Assembly (NCBI RefSeq): GCF_963666665.1
Contig: NZ_OY762999.1
Location: forward strand, 295,501-359,500
Direction of reading: 5' to 3'
Origin: Maridesulfovibrio sp.
GTDB lineage: Bacteria; Desulfobacterota; Desulfovibrionia; Desulfovibrionales; Desulfovibrionaceae
DNA length: 64,000 nucleotides
Part shown: positions 1 through 8,850 of the stretch, in pieces
How the letters are laid out: every line of letters begins with the position of its first letter
Numbering within the stretch: the stretch's first letter is position 1
The notes under the pieces: model-generated
What the model was told of the DNA's origin: nothing
Seen by the model: only the letters and a program-made list of their open reading frames with translations
Database searches by the model: none
Translations under genes and position numbers: made by a program

Positions 1-131
1 TCTTTGTGTCCGCCCTGACGTCCGAAGCCTTTCACGTCGGACACAGTCATTCCTTTGATGCCTATTTCGCTCAGGCATTCCTTTATTTCTTCAAGTTTAA
101 AGGGCCTTATGATTATTTCAACTTTTTTCAT
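1..131 (-). CDS. glnB: Nitrogen regulatory protein PII (N-terminal part, runs off window)
   Basis: The minus-strand reading frame starting with ATG at 131 gives MKKVEIIIRPFKLEEIKECL and continues through GMTVSDVKGFGRQGGHK, the hallmark first 40 residues of PII signal proteins (first beta strand, helix and the start of the T-loop). The gene leaves the window before the T-loop tyrosine that is normally uridylylated, so its modification type cannot be judged. It lies 26 bp downstream of amtB on the same strand, the usual amtB-glnK/glnB pairing in which PII plugs the ammonium channel when nitrogen is ample. The choice between the glnB and glnK symbol is not possible from the fragment; the amtB linkage favours a GlnK-type role. 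Confidence 0.93.
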   Translation of the reverse strand, partial: MKKVEIIIRPFKLEEIKECLSEIGIKGMTVSDVKGFGRQGGHK

Positions 132-157
132 TGGTTGCTCCGTCTTAAGAATGAAGA

Positions 158-1378
158 TTAGTTCTGGTATGCGCTTTCGCTATGTTCGCTGGTGTCCATG
201 CCTTCTTCTTCAGCTTTCTGGTCCAAACGCAGCGGCGAAACAGCGTTGATGACTTTGAGCAGTATGTAGCTGATAACAAGGGTATAGCCACCGACAATAA
301 AGATACCTTTGAACTGGGCGATCAGCAAGTTGATGTTGCCGTGGATAAGTCCGTCTGCGCCCCCCGGGTTGATGGCCGTGGAGGCGAAAATACCAAGACA
401 GATTGTTCCGGCCAGTCCGCCTACGCCGTGGATTCCTACGACATCAAGGCTGTCGTCATATCCAAAACGTGATTTTGCCATGACTGCTCCGTAACAGATA
501 AGTCCTCCAAGGAGGCCGATAATTACAGCTGAGTTGGGGCTGACAAATCCTGCTGCCGGAGTGATTGTGGCAAGTCCAGCGATTGCTCCGGAAGCTGCTC
601 CAAGCGAGGTTGGTTTGCCGCTGTGAATCCATTCTATCCCGCACCATGCAGCCATTCCAACCATACCTGCGATGTGGGTTGCCACGAATGCTCCCCCTGC
701 TATGCCGTCAGCTGCAAGGGCGCTTCCTCCGTTGAAGCCGAACCAGCCGAACCAGAGTAGTCCTGTTCCCAACAGGGTCATGGGGAGGTTGTGGGGGATA
801 AACATGCGTTTGCCGTATCCGTTTCGCGGCCCGATAAAGATACAGGCCACAAGAGCTGCTACACCGCAGGTTAAGTGGACAACCAGCCCTCCGGCAAAGT
901 CGAGTACACCCATGTCTGCAAGAAAGCCTCCGCCCCATATCCAGTGGCAGACCGGGTTGTATACCAAGATGGACCAGAGCAGACTGAATACAATGAACGG
1001 AGCGAAACGGACTCGCTCGGCAAATGCACCGGTGATAAGTGCGGGAGTGATCACTGCAAACATGCACTGGTAGATCATAAACACAATCTGCGGAATAGTG
1101 GTGGCGTATGTCTCACTGGGGGCGGCGGTTACGCCGTTCAGGGCAAAGTAGGACAGGTTGCCGATGATACCGCCGATGTCCGGTCCGAAAGACATGGTGT
1201 ATCCGAGATAAATCCATTCAACGCTGATAACTGAGATCATGATAAAGCTTTGCATGATAGTTCCCAGAACGTTTTTACTGCGGACCATTCCAGCGTAAAA
1301 GAGTGCAAGTCCGGGAGTCATCAGCAGGACTAATGCTGCTGAAACGAGAATAAATACTGTATCACCAGTGTTTATCAT
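158..1378 (-). CDS. amtB: Ammonium transporter AmtB
   Basis: A 406-residue protein of the Amt/Mep/Rh family, an inner-membrane trimeric ammonium channel with about 11 transmembrane helices. The N-terminus (DTVFILVSAALVLLMTPGLA) is the first membrane helix. Family landmarks are the MVRSKNVLGT loop, the CHWIWGGGFL segment, and the two pore histidines in VVHLTCG and in GIHGVGG. Length is normal for bacterial AmtB without a long signal peptide. It is the first gene of an amtB-PII pair. A long AT-rich leader lies upstream; I looked for a sigma-54 promoter there, expected for nitrogen-regulated genes, and found no convincing match. Confidence 0.96.
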   Translation of the reverse strand: MINTGDTVFILVSAALVLLMTPGLALFYAGMVRSKNVLGTIMQSFIMISVISVEWIYLGYTMSFGPDIGGIIGNLSYFALNGVTAAPSETYATTIPQIVFMIYQCMFAVITPALITGAFAERVRFAPFIVFSLLWSILVYNPVCHWIWGGGFLADMGVLDFAGGLVVHLTCGVAALVACIFIGPRNGYGKRMFIPHNLPMTLLGTGLLWFGWFGFNGGSALAADGIAGGAFVATHIAGMVGMAAWCGIEWIHSGKPTSLGAASGAIAGLATITPAAGFVSPNSAVIIGLLGGLICYGAVMAKSRFGYDDSLDVVGIHGVGGLAGTICLGIFASTAINPGGADGLIHGNINLLIAQFKGIFIVGGYTLVISYILLKVINAVSPLRLDQKAEEEGMDTSEHSESAYQN

Positions 1379-1379
1379 T

Positions 1380-1743
1380 ATTACAGCTCCTTTTTTGTGT
1401 ATTATGTGGGGTGATTTTGTTGTGTCTGGATTTTTTTGACAAAAATGTATTAGTGTGAAGCTTCAGTTTTGTGGCTAACTACAAAAAGGTAACATATATG
1501 TCAAATGTTTTGGTTTGATGCGGATTGTGAGCTGCAAAAATTTGAAATATGGAATTTAGCGCTAAAAATAGCGCAATATTTTATTAAAAAAGACAAAATA
1601 ATGGTGTTTTAATTTAATTAAAGACGCAAAATACAAAAATGTAGGTTTTTGTGGGAAGGAATTTTGGAAAAATTAAAGAAAAAAATTACTAGGTCAGAGT
1701 AATGACCATAATTGCAAAGTTAGCTTGTGGGAGAGTGTTTGAT
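1380..1743. other. AT-rich amtB upstream region
   Basis: About 360 bp without a gene between the terminator of the radical SAM gene and amtB. It is strongly AT-rich, contains a small palindrome TAGCGCTA followed closely by a second TAGCGC near 1557-1575, and must hold the amtB promoter. No -24/-12 or clear -35/-10 pair stands out. Confidence 0.4.
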
Positions 1744-1779
1744 AAAAAAATCCCCGCAGCCTCATGGTTGCGGGGATTT
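1744..1779 (-). terminator. Rho-independent terminator after the radical SAM gene
   Basis: An 11-bp perfect stem (AAATCCCCGCA at 1748-1758 pairing with 1769-1779) with a 10-nt loop. Read on the minus strand it is followed by a run of seven T. It begins 6 nt beyond the stop codon of the gene ending at 1785. Confidence 0.9.
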
Positions 1780-1784
1780 CAATT

Positions 1785-4298
1785 TTATTCGAATCGCTGA
1801 TCCGTTTTGGTCAGGTCAAAGTCCAGCAGCGTTGTGCCTGGACAGATGGCGGCGATCATCTTCACCGGACTCATGTACATAGACGTCCAGTCGAAGGTCA
1901 GTTTTATGGTCCGTTCATTCATTTCATCAAATTTAACCAGCATGGGACGGATGTTTTTCTCCTTCACCTTTTTCTTGGTGGTGTGAGATACAAAGTATTC
2001 ATCCGACTGGGCGTACTCACGCAGCTTCTCGATTTTCTCCTTGGCCTCTTCAGGGGAGCAGGTGAAGATCAGGGTGAAGTCTTCTATCTCGGGATGCTTC
2101 TGTTTTTTGGACAAATCCAGCGGGTCAGCTCCGACAATCTTCATTCCCATGGGCATCTGCTTGTTGAGGCGGTCCACCAGATCCTGAGCGCTGACATCTG
2201 TCCGCAGCATGATGTTCATCCATTCTTTCAGGCTTTCCACACCTACTGGTAATGCGCGCCCAAAGGACATTCGCGGCATGGGGTGGAATCCCTGTGAGAA
2301 GGTCAGCGGCAGTTCTGCGCGGCGCATGGCCCGCTCAATTACAGGCTGAAGGTCCAGCTGCGACAGGTAGGCCGAGGTTCCGGTCTTGGTATACCAGAGA
2401 CGGAAATGGCTGCCCTTGATACCGAGGTCAGGTTTTTCTGCCTGTACGAAATCGGGGACATTGCCGGCCTGGTCGCGGGTTTCAAAAACCATTTTCGGAC
2501 GCAGGTCCATGGTTTCTGCCTGTTTTTCAAGCAGTGATTTGCGACCGTCAAAGTTGCAGACTCCGCAGTTGCGGCATTCTTCGTAGCGGCAGTCTCCGGT
2601 GATTTTTTCGGATATACCGCGTTTAAGTTCGGTAAGCAGGAATTTCTTGCTGACCCCGGATGAAAGATGATCCCAAGGCAGGCGGGCGTCATGGTCCCGT
2701 GCTCCGGTGAATTCTTCGGGGGTAAGGCCTTCCTCTTCCATGGCTTCAAGGTAAGGCTCAAGCTTGAGGTGATCCTTCCAGCTGGAATAAAGGGCGCCTT
2801 TTTTATAAGCCTTCTCAATTACCGGGCCGAGCCTGCGGTCACCGCGTGAGAAAATACCTTCAAGGAAGGTCATGCGAGGAATGTGCGATTTCATCTTGAT
2901 GCGCTTCTGGTTATTGAATTTTTCGCGCATGTAATCCAAACGTTCACCGATTTCTTCAAGGGAAATCTGGCGTTCCCACTGGAAGGGGGTGTGCGGCTTG
3001 GGTACGAAAGGTGAAACTGCAGCAGTGATGTTCAGCTTCTTGATGTGCTTGCCTGCCACGTCGCGAACTTTAACACAGAGATCGACAATGGCGTCGAGGT
3101 CTTCGAAAGTCTCAGTGGGCAGACCGATCATGAAATAGAGCTTGATATTTTGCCAGCCGTTTTCATAGAGCATGAGCGCATGCTCCAGCAGGGCTTCTTC
3201 GGTAATGCCCTTGTTGATCACGTCACGCATGCGTTGGCTTCCGGCTTCAGGAGCAAGGGTGGCTCCGGTGCGGCGGATGGTGGCGATACGTTCCATGATC
3301 GGTTCGGAAAGGGAACCTACGCGCAAGGAAGGCAGTGAAATGGAAATCTGTTCAGCTGCGCAGTTATCGAAACACTGGGCAAAAAGTGTATCCAGAGCGG
3401 AGTAGTCCCCGGTGCTCAGGGAGAGGAAGGAAGTCTCCTCGTATCCGGTTTCTTCCAGACCTTCCATGAGGGTTTTGGTCAGTGTCTCCGGGGTGCGTTC
3501 GCGGACAGGGCGGTAGATGATGCCTGCCTGACAGAAACGGCAGCCACGGGTGCAGCCACGGGCGATTTCCATGGTCAGACGGTCATGAATGACCTGACCG
3601 TAGGGCAGAATCTGTTCCTTGGGAAATGGGATGGGCTCGAAATCTTCCACCACAGCTTTTTCCACAAAGAAATCTCCGGGATTTTCGGGATCGAAAAACT
3701 CAGGAATGTAGATGCCGGGAAGTTCAGCAAGTTTCTCAAGGCGAGCCTTACGACCCAGTCCCTGCTCTTTGCATTCGGCAATAACTTCCATGACCTTGAT
3801 GATGGATTCTTCGCCGTCGCCGAGCATGATTACATCAAAAAAATCGGCAACAGGTTCAGCATTGAAGCATGCTCCGCCTCCGCCGATGACCAGCGGACAG
3901 GAATCGTCACGGTCAGCGGACTTGAGCGGGATACCGGCAAGGTCGAGCATGAAGAGCACGTTAGTGTAGCACAGCTCATGGGTCAGGCTGATTCCCAGTG
4001 CGTCCACGTCTTTCAGTGGAGTATCGCTTTCAAGGGTGGCCAGCAGCTCGCCGTGTTCGCGCATGATTTCTGCAGTTTCTTCGCAGGGGGTGTAGACCCT
4101 CTCGGCGTAAAAATCATCATGCTTATTAACGATTTCATAAAGGATTTTCTGTCCGAGATAGGACATGCCGATCTCGTAAAGATCCGGGAAACCAATGGCG
4201 ATATGAGCCTTGACCTTAGCGGGGTCCTTGTGGACGGAGCCCCATTCCGAACCCAGATAACGGGTAGGGCGGGGTAGAAGGGGGAGCAGCTTTTTCAA
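1785..4298 (-). CDS. B12-binding radical SAM protein fused to DUF2344 (TIGR03960 + TIGR03936)
   Basis: An 837-residue fusion. The N-terminal part resembles a cobalamin-binding domain (VIGGGGACFNAEPVADFFDVIMLGDGEE). The radical SAM core has the 4Fe-4S motif in GCTRGCRFCQAG (cysteines near residues 247-254) and the typical SLSTGDY and LAPEAGSQRMRDVI segments. The last ~210 residues, from about residue 628 (WYTKTGTSAYLSQLDL), match the DUF2344 family, a separate gene in many bacteria. The substrate is not established; the family is often suspected of acting on RNA or a cofactor because of genome context. It follows the small 4389-4739 gene on the same strand and ends at a strong terminator. Confidence 0.88.
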   Translation of the reverse strand: MKKLLPLLPRPTRYLGSEWGSVHKDPAKVKAHIAIGFPDLYEIGMSYLGQKILYEIVNKHDDFYAERVYTPCEETAEIMREHGELLATLESDTPLKDVDALGISLTHELCYTNVLFMLDLAGIPLKSADRDDSCPLVIGGGGACFNAEPVADFFDVIMLGDGEESIIKVMEVIAECKEQGLGRKARLEKLAELPGIYIPEFFDPENPGDFFVEKAVVEDFEPIPFPKEQILPYGQVIHDRLTMEIARGCTRGCRFCQAGIIYRPVRERTPETLTKTLMEGLEETGYEETSFLSLSTGDYSALDTLFAQCFDNCAAEQISISLPSLRVGSLSEPIMERIATIRRTGATLAPEAGSQRMRDVINKGITEEALLEHALMLYENGWQNIKLYFMIGLPTETFEDLDAIVDLCVKVRDVAGKHIKKLNITAAVSPFVPKPHTPFQWERQISLEEIGERLDYMREKFNNQKRIKMKSHIPRMTFLEGIFSRGDRRLGPVIEKAYKKGALYSSWKDHLKLEPYLEAMEEEGLTPEEFTGARDHDARLPWDHLSSGVSKKFLLTELKRGISEKITGDCRYEECRNCGVCNFDGRKSLLEKQAETMDLRPKMVFETRDQAGNVPDFVQAEKPDLGIKGSHFRLWYTKTGTSAYLSQLDLQPVIERAMRRAELPLTFSQGFHPMPRMSFGRALPVGVESLKEWMNIMLRTDVSAQDLVDRLNKQMPMGMKIVGADPLDLSKKQKHPEIEDFTLIFTCSPEEAKEKIEKLREYAQSDEYFVSHTTKKKVKEKNIRPMLVKFDEMNERTIKLTFDWTSMYMSPVKMIAAICPGTTLLDFDLTKTDQRFE

Positions 4299-4354
4299 AA
4301 GTTCAACCCTTGGATTTAATTTGATGCGCTCTGCGCAATTTATGGAATTATTTT

Positions 4355-4378
4355 GCCCCCGGCGTGGGTGCCGGAGGC
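4355..4378. repeat. GC-rich hairpin between two minus-strand genes
   Basis: GCCCCCGGC and GCCGGAGGC flank a 6-nt loop. It lies 10 nt past the stop of the 4389-4739 gene. It has no T-run in the direction of transcription, so I do not call it a terminator. The arm GCCGGAGGC recurs in the intergenic element at 20958-21040 and just before the gene at 11223. Confidence 0.45.
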
Positions 4379-4388
4379 TTTTAAAAAA

Positions 4389-4739
4389 TTATTTTTTCAG
4401 CAGTTCGGAAATGTCGGAGATGTTACCGCCGCCCATGCCTGAGGCCATGCCGCCGAGCCCGCTGGTGGAGAGGGTCAGGTTGCTGGAAGCTTCAAGGTAT
4501 TTGGTGGAAATATCTTCGGGACAGTTCTTGTAGGTGTAGAGAATGTGGCGGCCTTCGATTTCGCCTTCGATTTCGTTATCGAAAGGATAGCCGAAAGGCA
4601 GGATCATCATCTGCACGCCCTGCTGGGAGGGTACGGTCTGGAGTACTGCGGGGTCGTTGATTTTGTCATTTGCTTCGTCCCACTTACCGATAACCATGTC
4701 GCCGTTGATGAGTTTGAAAAGCTTTACATCGTACGCCAT
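4389..4739 (-). CDS. Conserved hypothetical protein, Sm/Hfq-like fold possible
   Basis: A 116-residue soluble protein beginning MAYDVKLFKLINGDMVIGKW. The first ~75 residues alternate short beta strands and contain a FKLINGDMVIGKWDE segment that looks like the first strands of an LSM-type barrel; this is only a resemblance. The C-terminal 40 residues are low in complexity (GLGGMASGMGGGN) and probably disordered. ATG at 4739 is preceded on the minus strand by AAGGAG (ACAAGGAGAATTCT then ATG), a good ribosome-binding site. It precedes the radical SAM gene on the same strand. Function unknown. Confidence 0.75.
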   Translation of the reverse strand: MAYDVKLFKLINGDMVIGKWDEANDKINDPAVLQTVPSQQGVQMMILPFGYPFDNEIEGEIEGRHILYTYKNCPEDISTKYLEASSNLTLSTSGLGGMASGMGGGNISDISELLKK

Positions 4740-4950
4740 TAGAATTCTCCTTGTCAGGCTGCGCGAAATTCGGCGCGTTAGGCCTGTTAAAATTTCATTA
4801 GAAAAAAAAGACCGGACGGGTTTTATTAAATCCGGTTCCGGTTTGCGGTTGCGCTTTCGGGCAACTTGTAAGAATTAGTGCCTGAAGTCCGGTGTGTCAA
4901 GGATTAGGGCGTATATGAAGCATAAATTGAAGGGGATATTTCAATGAGTC

Positions 4951-5520
4951 TTATTCGGCAGTAAGCAATTCTTTATGGCGGAAGCAGCTTACAAGGTGAT
5001 CGTTAACCATTCCGGTGGCCTGCATGTATGCGTAGCAGATTGTCGGGCCTACGAAATTGAATCCCCTTTTCTTTAAATCCTCGCTCATGGCTTCAGCTTC
5101 CGGGGTTTTGGCAGGAACTTCTTCCAGTGATTGCCATTTGTTCTGGATCGTCTTTCCGCCCGTGAACTGCCATATGTAAGCATCAAAGCTTCCGAATTCT
5201 TTTTGAATATCTAGAAATGCCAGGGCATTACGCACAGCGGAATTAATCTTGAGCTTGTTGCGGATGATTCCTTCATTCTGCCGTAACCGTTCAATGTCAT
5301 TTTCATCAAAGCGGGCAACGATTTCAGGATTGAAACCGGAGAATGCTTGGCGGTAGTTCTCGCGTTTTTTCAAGACGGTCAGCCATGAAAGTCCGGCCTG
5401 CGCTCCTTCAAGAATAATGAATTCAAAATGGTGCCGGTCGTCATGCAGGGGAACTCCCCACTCGGTATCGTGGTAAGTTATTTCGAGTTCGTGTTGTGCC
5501 CATGGGCAGCGGTTTGGCAT
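4951..5520 (-). CDS. tag: DNA-3-methyladenine glycosylase I
   Basis: A 189-residue enzyme that removes 3-methyladenine from alkylated DNA. It carries every family signature: NRCPWA at the N-terminus with a zinc-binding Cys5, YHDTEWG with His17, the central GAQAGLSW and LKKRENYRQAF helices, and the C-terminal FVGPTICYAYMQATGMVNDH followed by SCFRH, supplying the second His-Cys zinc pair. The length matches E. coli Tag. It is a single-gene unit: the terminator of the MFS gene lies upstream and there is no same-strand neighbour closer than about 210 bp downstream. Confidence 0.97.
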   Translation of the reverse strand: MPNRCPWAQHELEITYHDTEWGVPLHDDRHHFEFIILEGAQAGLSWLTVLKKRENYRQAFSGFNPEIVARFDENDIERLRQNEGIIRNKLKINSAVRNALAFLDIQKEFGSFDAYIWQFTGGKTIQNKWQSLEEVPAKTPEAEAMSEDLKKRGFNFVGPTICYAYMQATGMVNDHLVSCFRHKELLTAE

Positions 5521-5595
5521 TTGTAACTCCTATGTTCGAATAGTGATGGTATGCAGTTCACTGTTTAATTTCAATAGCAGATGGACCCCAAAGTA

Positions 5596-5626
5596 AAAAA
5601 CTCCCCACACAACGCGGGGAGTTTTT
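5596..5626 (-). terminator. Rho-independent terminator after the MFS gene
   Basis: AAAAACTCCCC (5596-5606) pairs perfectly with GGGGAGTTTTT (5616-5626) around a 9-nt loop, so the stem ends in T-tracts in both directions. It lies between the MFS stop codon at 5712 and the start of tag. Confidence 0.88.
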
Positions 5627-5711
5627 AGGGGGTACGGAAGTTAAATGAGTTGTACTTCCGTAAGGAGTTTCTTCAGAGATGAGCTGAACTCAATGCCCTG
5701 ATGAAATGTCT

Positions 5712-6989
5712 TTATGTTGTTTCGGGATTGGCGTCGAAGCTTCTGTTCGGTTTCTTGATCATTGCGATGGCTGCAGCACCGATGAAGCAGCAGACTCCGC
5801 AGATGGTGAAGGCCATCGGGAAGTTGCCCATATCGCCGAGAACTCCGCCAAGCAGGGGGCCGCCGATTCCGCCTGCGCCGTATGCAAGGAAGATATACGG
5901 ATAGTTCTGTCCCACGCTTTTGGTGCCGAATGTATCGGCAGTGATGGTGGGGAACAGGGCAAAGTTTCCGCCGAAGTTAAAGCCGATGATAGTTGCACCT
6001 ACGTAGAGCAGGAATGCGTTTCCGGCCATGGTAGTGAAGGTCAGCAGGGTCGCGCCTTGAATGGCGGTCATGAGCAGGATGGAGCGTTTGCGGCCCAGTT
6101 TATCACTCAGGCTACCCCAGATGATGCGTCCCAGTCCGTTTGCGAGGCTGAAGAAGACAGCCATGGCTGTACCGGCAATGGCACTTGCTTCAGCCATGCT
6201 GTGTCCGGATGCCTGCAAAGCTTCCATGGGGTAGAGTTTCATAAGTCCGATTGACATGAGACCTGCTGCCGCACTGAAGGTGAAAGTGACGAAAATGAGG
6301 TAGAATTGCGGAGTGCGGAGCATTTCAGTGGTGCTGAAATTTTCTTCTTCAGCATCGTTTGCGGCTGCAGCGTTAGTTTCAGGGTGGTAGCCCTCAGGTG
6401 CCCAGCCTTCCGGGGGAAAGCGCATAAAGATCCCGCCTGCTGCGATCATCAGGCAAAAGAGAACTCCATATACTGAGAAGGTGGAGGAAAGGCCGATTGA
6501 GGCGATCAGGTTGCCCCATGCCCCGGCCAGTTTAACCCATGCCATGGCACCGAAGCCGAATCCGGCTACAGCCAGACCGGTGATAAATCCTTTCTTATCA
6601 GGGAACCAGCGCATGCCGACGGCAATGGGAACCACGTAACCAAGGCCGATTCCTGCGCCGCCGATGAGACCGATGAAGAGACAGATAGCGGTAAAGCTTG
6701 TGCCGCCGATGAGACCTGCAAGAGCGTAACCAGCTCCCAGTACGAGCGCACTGAGGAAAGAGAGTTTCATGGGCCCCCACTGAGCGAGTTTTTTACCTGC
6801 CCATACCATGGAGATGGCAAAACTGACCAGCGCGATGGAAAATACAGCCTGAGTCTGGAATTTGTTCCATCCAGCCGCAACCAGTGATGGGGTGAATACC
6901 GACCATGCGTAGATTGCACCGAGTGCCAATTGCATCAGCACTGCACCAACTACGGCAAACCATCTGTTCATCACTTTTGTGTCACTCAT
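5712..6989 (-). CDS. MFS transporter, OFA (oxalate/formate antiporter) family
   Basis: A 425-residue transporter with about 12 membrane helices. The start MNRWFAVVGAVLMQLALGAIYAWSVF is the classic first helix of the OFA family, whose members move oxalate, formate, pyruvate or related monocarboxylates. I chose ATG at 6989, preceded by GGGGGA, over an upstream in-frame start at 7067 that only adds a charged, unrelated 26-residue stretch. The central loop (NAAAANDAEEEN) splits the two six-helix halves, and WGSLSDKLGRKR is the MFS loop motif. The region upstream has two LytTR-type repeats also found before acs, so the substrate may be tied to acetate or pyruvate metabolism (inference). Confidence 0.88.
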   Translation of the reverse strand: MSDTKVMNRWFAVVGAVLMQLALGAIYAWSVFTPSLVAAGWNKFQTQAVFSIALVSFAISMVWAGKKLAQWGPMKLSFLSALVLGAGYALAGLIGGTSFTAICLFIGLIGGAGIGLGYVVPIAVGMRWFPDKKGFITGLAVAGFGFGAMAWVKLAGAWGNLIASIGLSSTFSVYGVLFCLMIAAGGIFMRFPPEGWAPEGYHPETNAAAANDAEEENFSTTEMLRTPQFYLIFVTFTFSAAAGLMSIGLMKLYPMEALQASGHSMAEASAIAGTAMAVFFSLANGLGRIIWGSLSDKLGRKRSILLMTAIQGATLLTFTTMAGNAFLLYVGATIIGFNFGGNFALFPTITADTFGTKSVGQNYPYIFLAYGAGGIGGPLLGGVLGDMGNFPMAFTICGVCCFIGAAAIAMIKKPNRSFDANPETT

Positions 6990-7153
6990 TTCGTCCCCCG
7001 ATATAGTAGTGTTATGTGTTTTTTCCAATCCGGGTATTTCTGCTGTTCTCCTTATCCGTGTAGTCATAAAAGCATGACTGGTTTATTGGTGCATTCTATT
7101 TTCGGTGAACGGGAGTTTGAATTGTGTTTTTCTTGTGTTGCTTTGTCTTTTTG

Positions 7154-7183
7154 CCGTTTGCCCCTTGATTTACTCCGTTTATG
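7154..7183 (+). promoter_or_regulatory. Candidate LytTR-regulator binding pair upstream of the MFS gene
   Basis: Two direct repeats, GCCGTTTGC (7153-7161) and TCCGTTTAT (7174-7182), 21 bp apart. They fit the LytTR-domain consensus [TA][AC][CA]GTTN[AG][TG] with a 12-nt spacer; the second is a perfect match. They lie about 165-195 bp upstream of the transporter start, the only gene that can be downstream in this gap. The motif is on the plus strand, so reversed relative to the gene. Confidence 0.5.
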
Positions 7184-7205
7184 GGTGTTTTTCGGGAGTA
7201 TTATG

Positions 7206-7832
7206 TTAATCGATAACTATATCCGCAAATGATTGCCGCCAGCCCTTGGGATGAATTTCTGTTCCGGGGTTCAGGTAGCCGATAGCTATAAGCATGGGAA
7301 TCCAATAATTCTCAGGTATGTTGAACTCCTTGCGCACCCCTTGAAGGTCGAAGCCGTCCATGGGATGGGATTCCAGACCGTTGGCAGTGGCTGCGTACAT
7401 CAGCGACATTGCAAACAGCCCGGTGTTTTTGTTGGCAAAGGCTTGTGCTGCCATTTCATCACGACCGTATAAGCCTTGAGTTACTCCGGCGAACCATCCT
7501 TTTTGTTCTGTCTGCATTTTTCCTGATGCGACGAAATTGTTGAAAACATTTTCAACAGTGGGGTTTTCCAGCTTCCACCCATCGCGGTCAGCAAGTACTA
7601 TGAGGATTACCGGAGCTTCGGTTACTTTGGGCTGATCAAAGGCTAGTGCACGAAGAGCCTTTTTCCGATCCATGTCACGTATAACTTTCAGTTTCCAAGG
7701 CTGCAAATTGTAGCTTGATGGTGCGTTGCCTGCCTGCTCAATGATTTTCTCCAACAGTTTTTGATCAACATCACGTGTCGGGTCGAAGTAGTTTACCGCT
7801 CTCCGTTTTTCCAGAATTTGTGGGAATTCCAT
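7206..7832 (-). CDS. Nitroreductase family protein
   Basis: A 208-residue FMN-dependent oxidoreductase of the nitroreductase fold. RRAVNYFDPTRDV near the N-terminus, AGNAPSSYNLQPWKLKVI (flavin and active-site loop) and AIGYLNPG near the end are family landmarks. I took ATG at 7832 because AAGGAT lies just upstream and the preceding residues of the longer frame are unrelated to the family. It begins 1 bp after the pirin gene stops, so the two are co-transcribed, suggesting a shared redox or quinone/aromatic stress role. Substrate unknown. Confidence 0.9.
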   Translation of the reverse strand: MEFPQILEKRRAVNYFDPTRDVDQKLLEKIIEQAGNAPSSYNLQPWKLKVIRDMDRKKALRALAFDQPKVTEAPVILIVLADRDGWKLENPTVENVFNNFVASGKMQTEQKGWFAGVTQGLYGRDEMAAQAFANKNTGLFAMSLMYAATANGLESHPMDGFDLQGVRKEFNIPENYWIPMLIAIGYLNPGTEIHPKGWRQSFADIVID

Positions 7833-7833
7833 T

Positions 7834-8691
7834 TTATAATCCTTGTGGTTTAGGGTGTTTAATAAAAGTTCCGTTCTTATATTCCTGAAAAGCTTTGTCC
7901 AACTCTTCCGCAGTATGCATGACAATAGGACCGCGCCAGTAAATCATTTCATTAATCGGTTTTCCGGTCAGCAAGAGGAAACTGATCGTGCTGTTGCCTG
8001 CCTTGACTGCCAGTTCGTCGCCTTCATCGAAAAGCACAAGTGACCTGTTTTCAACTTTCTGTCCGTTAACAGTTCCATTGCCTGCGGTGATATAAACAAA
8101 GGCGGTGTATTCCCGCTTGGTGGGGTGGATAAATTCAAGTCCTGCGGGAACTGTTACATCCAGATATTCCGGGTCAATGCCGATGCCTTTGGCCGGACCT
8201 TTTGCCCCGTCTACCTTTCCGGCAATAATTTTGATGCTTGTGCCGTCTTCACGATTAATGACCGGGATGTCTTGGGATGGGATTTCCCGGTATTCAGGAT
8301 CGGTCATTTTGTTTTCGGAGCTTAAATTGGCCCAGAGTTGAAATCCGTGCATTGAACCGTTTTTATCGCCCTTGGGCATTTCCTGATGGATGATTCCGCT
8401 GCCCGCAGTCATCCACTGAACGCTTCCGGCCCCGGTAACTGCCGTATTGCCGAGACTGTCCCCGTGTTCAACATCCCCTTTCAAGAGGTAGGTGATGGTT
8501 TCAATACCCCGGTGCGGATGCCACGGGAAGCCTTTTAAATAATCTCCAGGATTGTCGGACCGAAAGTCATCAAGCATAAGGAAAGGGTCGAAAAGGGAGG
8601 CTTCAAAATATCCGAAGGCCCGATGCAGTTTTACTCCGGCACCTTCGTGAACCGGTTCACCATAAAATATCTGTTCGATTTCTCGCCGCAT
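7834..8691 (-). CDS. Pirin family protein
   Basis: A 285-residue bicupin. The N-terminal pirin domain shows FDPFLMLDDF and FPWHPHRGIETITYLLKGDVEHGDS, which holds the metal-binding histidines, then GSVQWMTAGSGIIHQEMP. The C-terminal pirin_C half ends in YWRGPIVM. Bacterial pirins of this type can act as quercetinase-like dioxygenases or metal-responsive regulators; the sequence does not distinguish these. ATG at 8691 has GGAG 6 nt upstream; the longer frame begins with GTG inside that region. It is followed directly by a nitroreductase. Confidence 0.92.
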   Translation of the reverse strand: MRREIEQIFYGEPVHEGAGVKLHRAFGYFEASLFDPFLMLDDFRSDNPGDYLKGFPWHPHRGIETITYLLKGDVEHGDSLGNTAVTGAGSVQWMTAGSGIIHQEMPKGDKNGSMHGFQLWANLSSENKMTDPEYREIPSQDIPVINREDGTSIKIIAGKVDGAKGPAKGIGIDPEYLDVTVPAGLEFIHPTKREYTAFVYITAGNGTVNGQKVENRSLVLFDEGDELAVKAGNSTISFLLLTGKPINEMIYWRGPIVMHTAEELDKAFQEYKNGTFIKHPKPQGL

Positions 8692-8770
8692 TGCATACTC
8701 CTGCACTAAGTGTACTGAGATAATTATTTCTCATGGTAACAGCATGGATTGTATTTGCAAGAGCGGGGGC

Positions 8771-8850
8771 AAAAAAATAGACCGGAATATGCGATGCTTC
8801 CATAGCCACCTTCCACAATAGATAGAAGCATTTTTCGTATATCCCGGTCT
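8771..8850 (-). terminator. Long-stem terminator downstream of acs
   Basis: An imperfect inverted repeat (AGACCGG...GCTTC at 8779-8800 against GAAGC...CCGGTCT at 8825-8850) that on the minus strand is followed by seven T (8771-8777). Two more hairpins lie between it and the acs stop: AGGCTG/CAGCCT at 8860-8879 and TTGCCCGGT/ACCGGGCAA near 8907-8932. The acs transcript would have a structured 3' end of about 180 nt. Confidence 0.65.

Noticed and set aside
1379..1743. Sigma-54 promoter for amtB
   Set aside because: Several TTGC-like pieces exist on the minus strand, but none has GG at the right distance.
3585..4277. 230-codon plus-strand frame
   Set aside because: It is antisense to the radical SAM gene, has no recognisable protein features, and the opposite strand is clearly coding.
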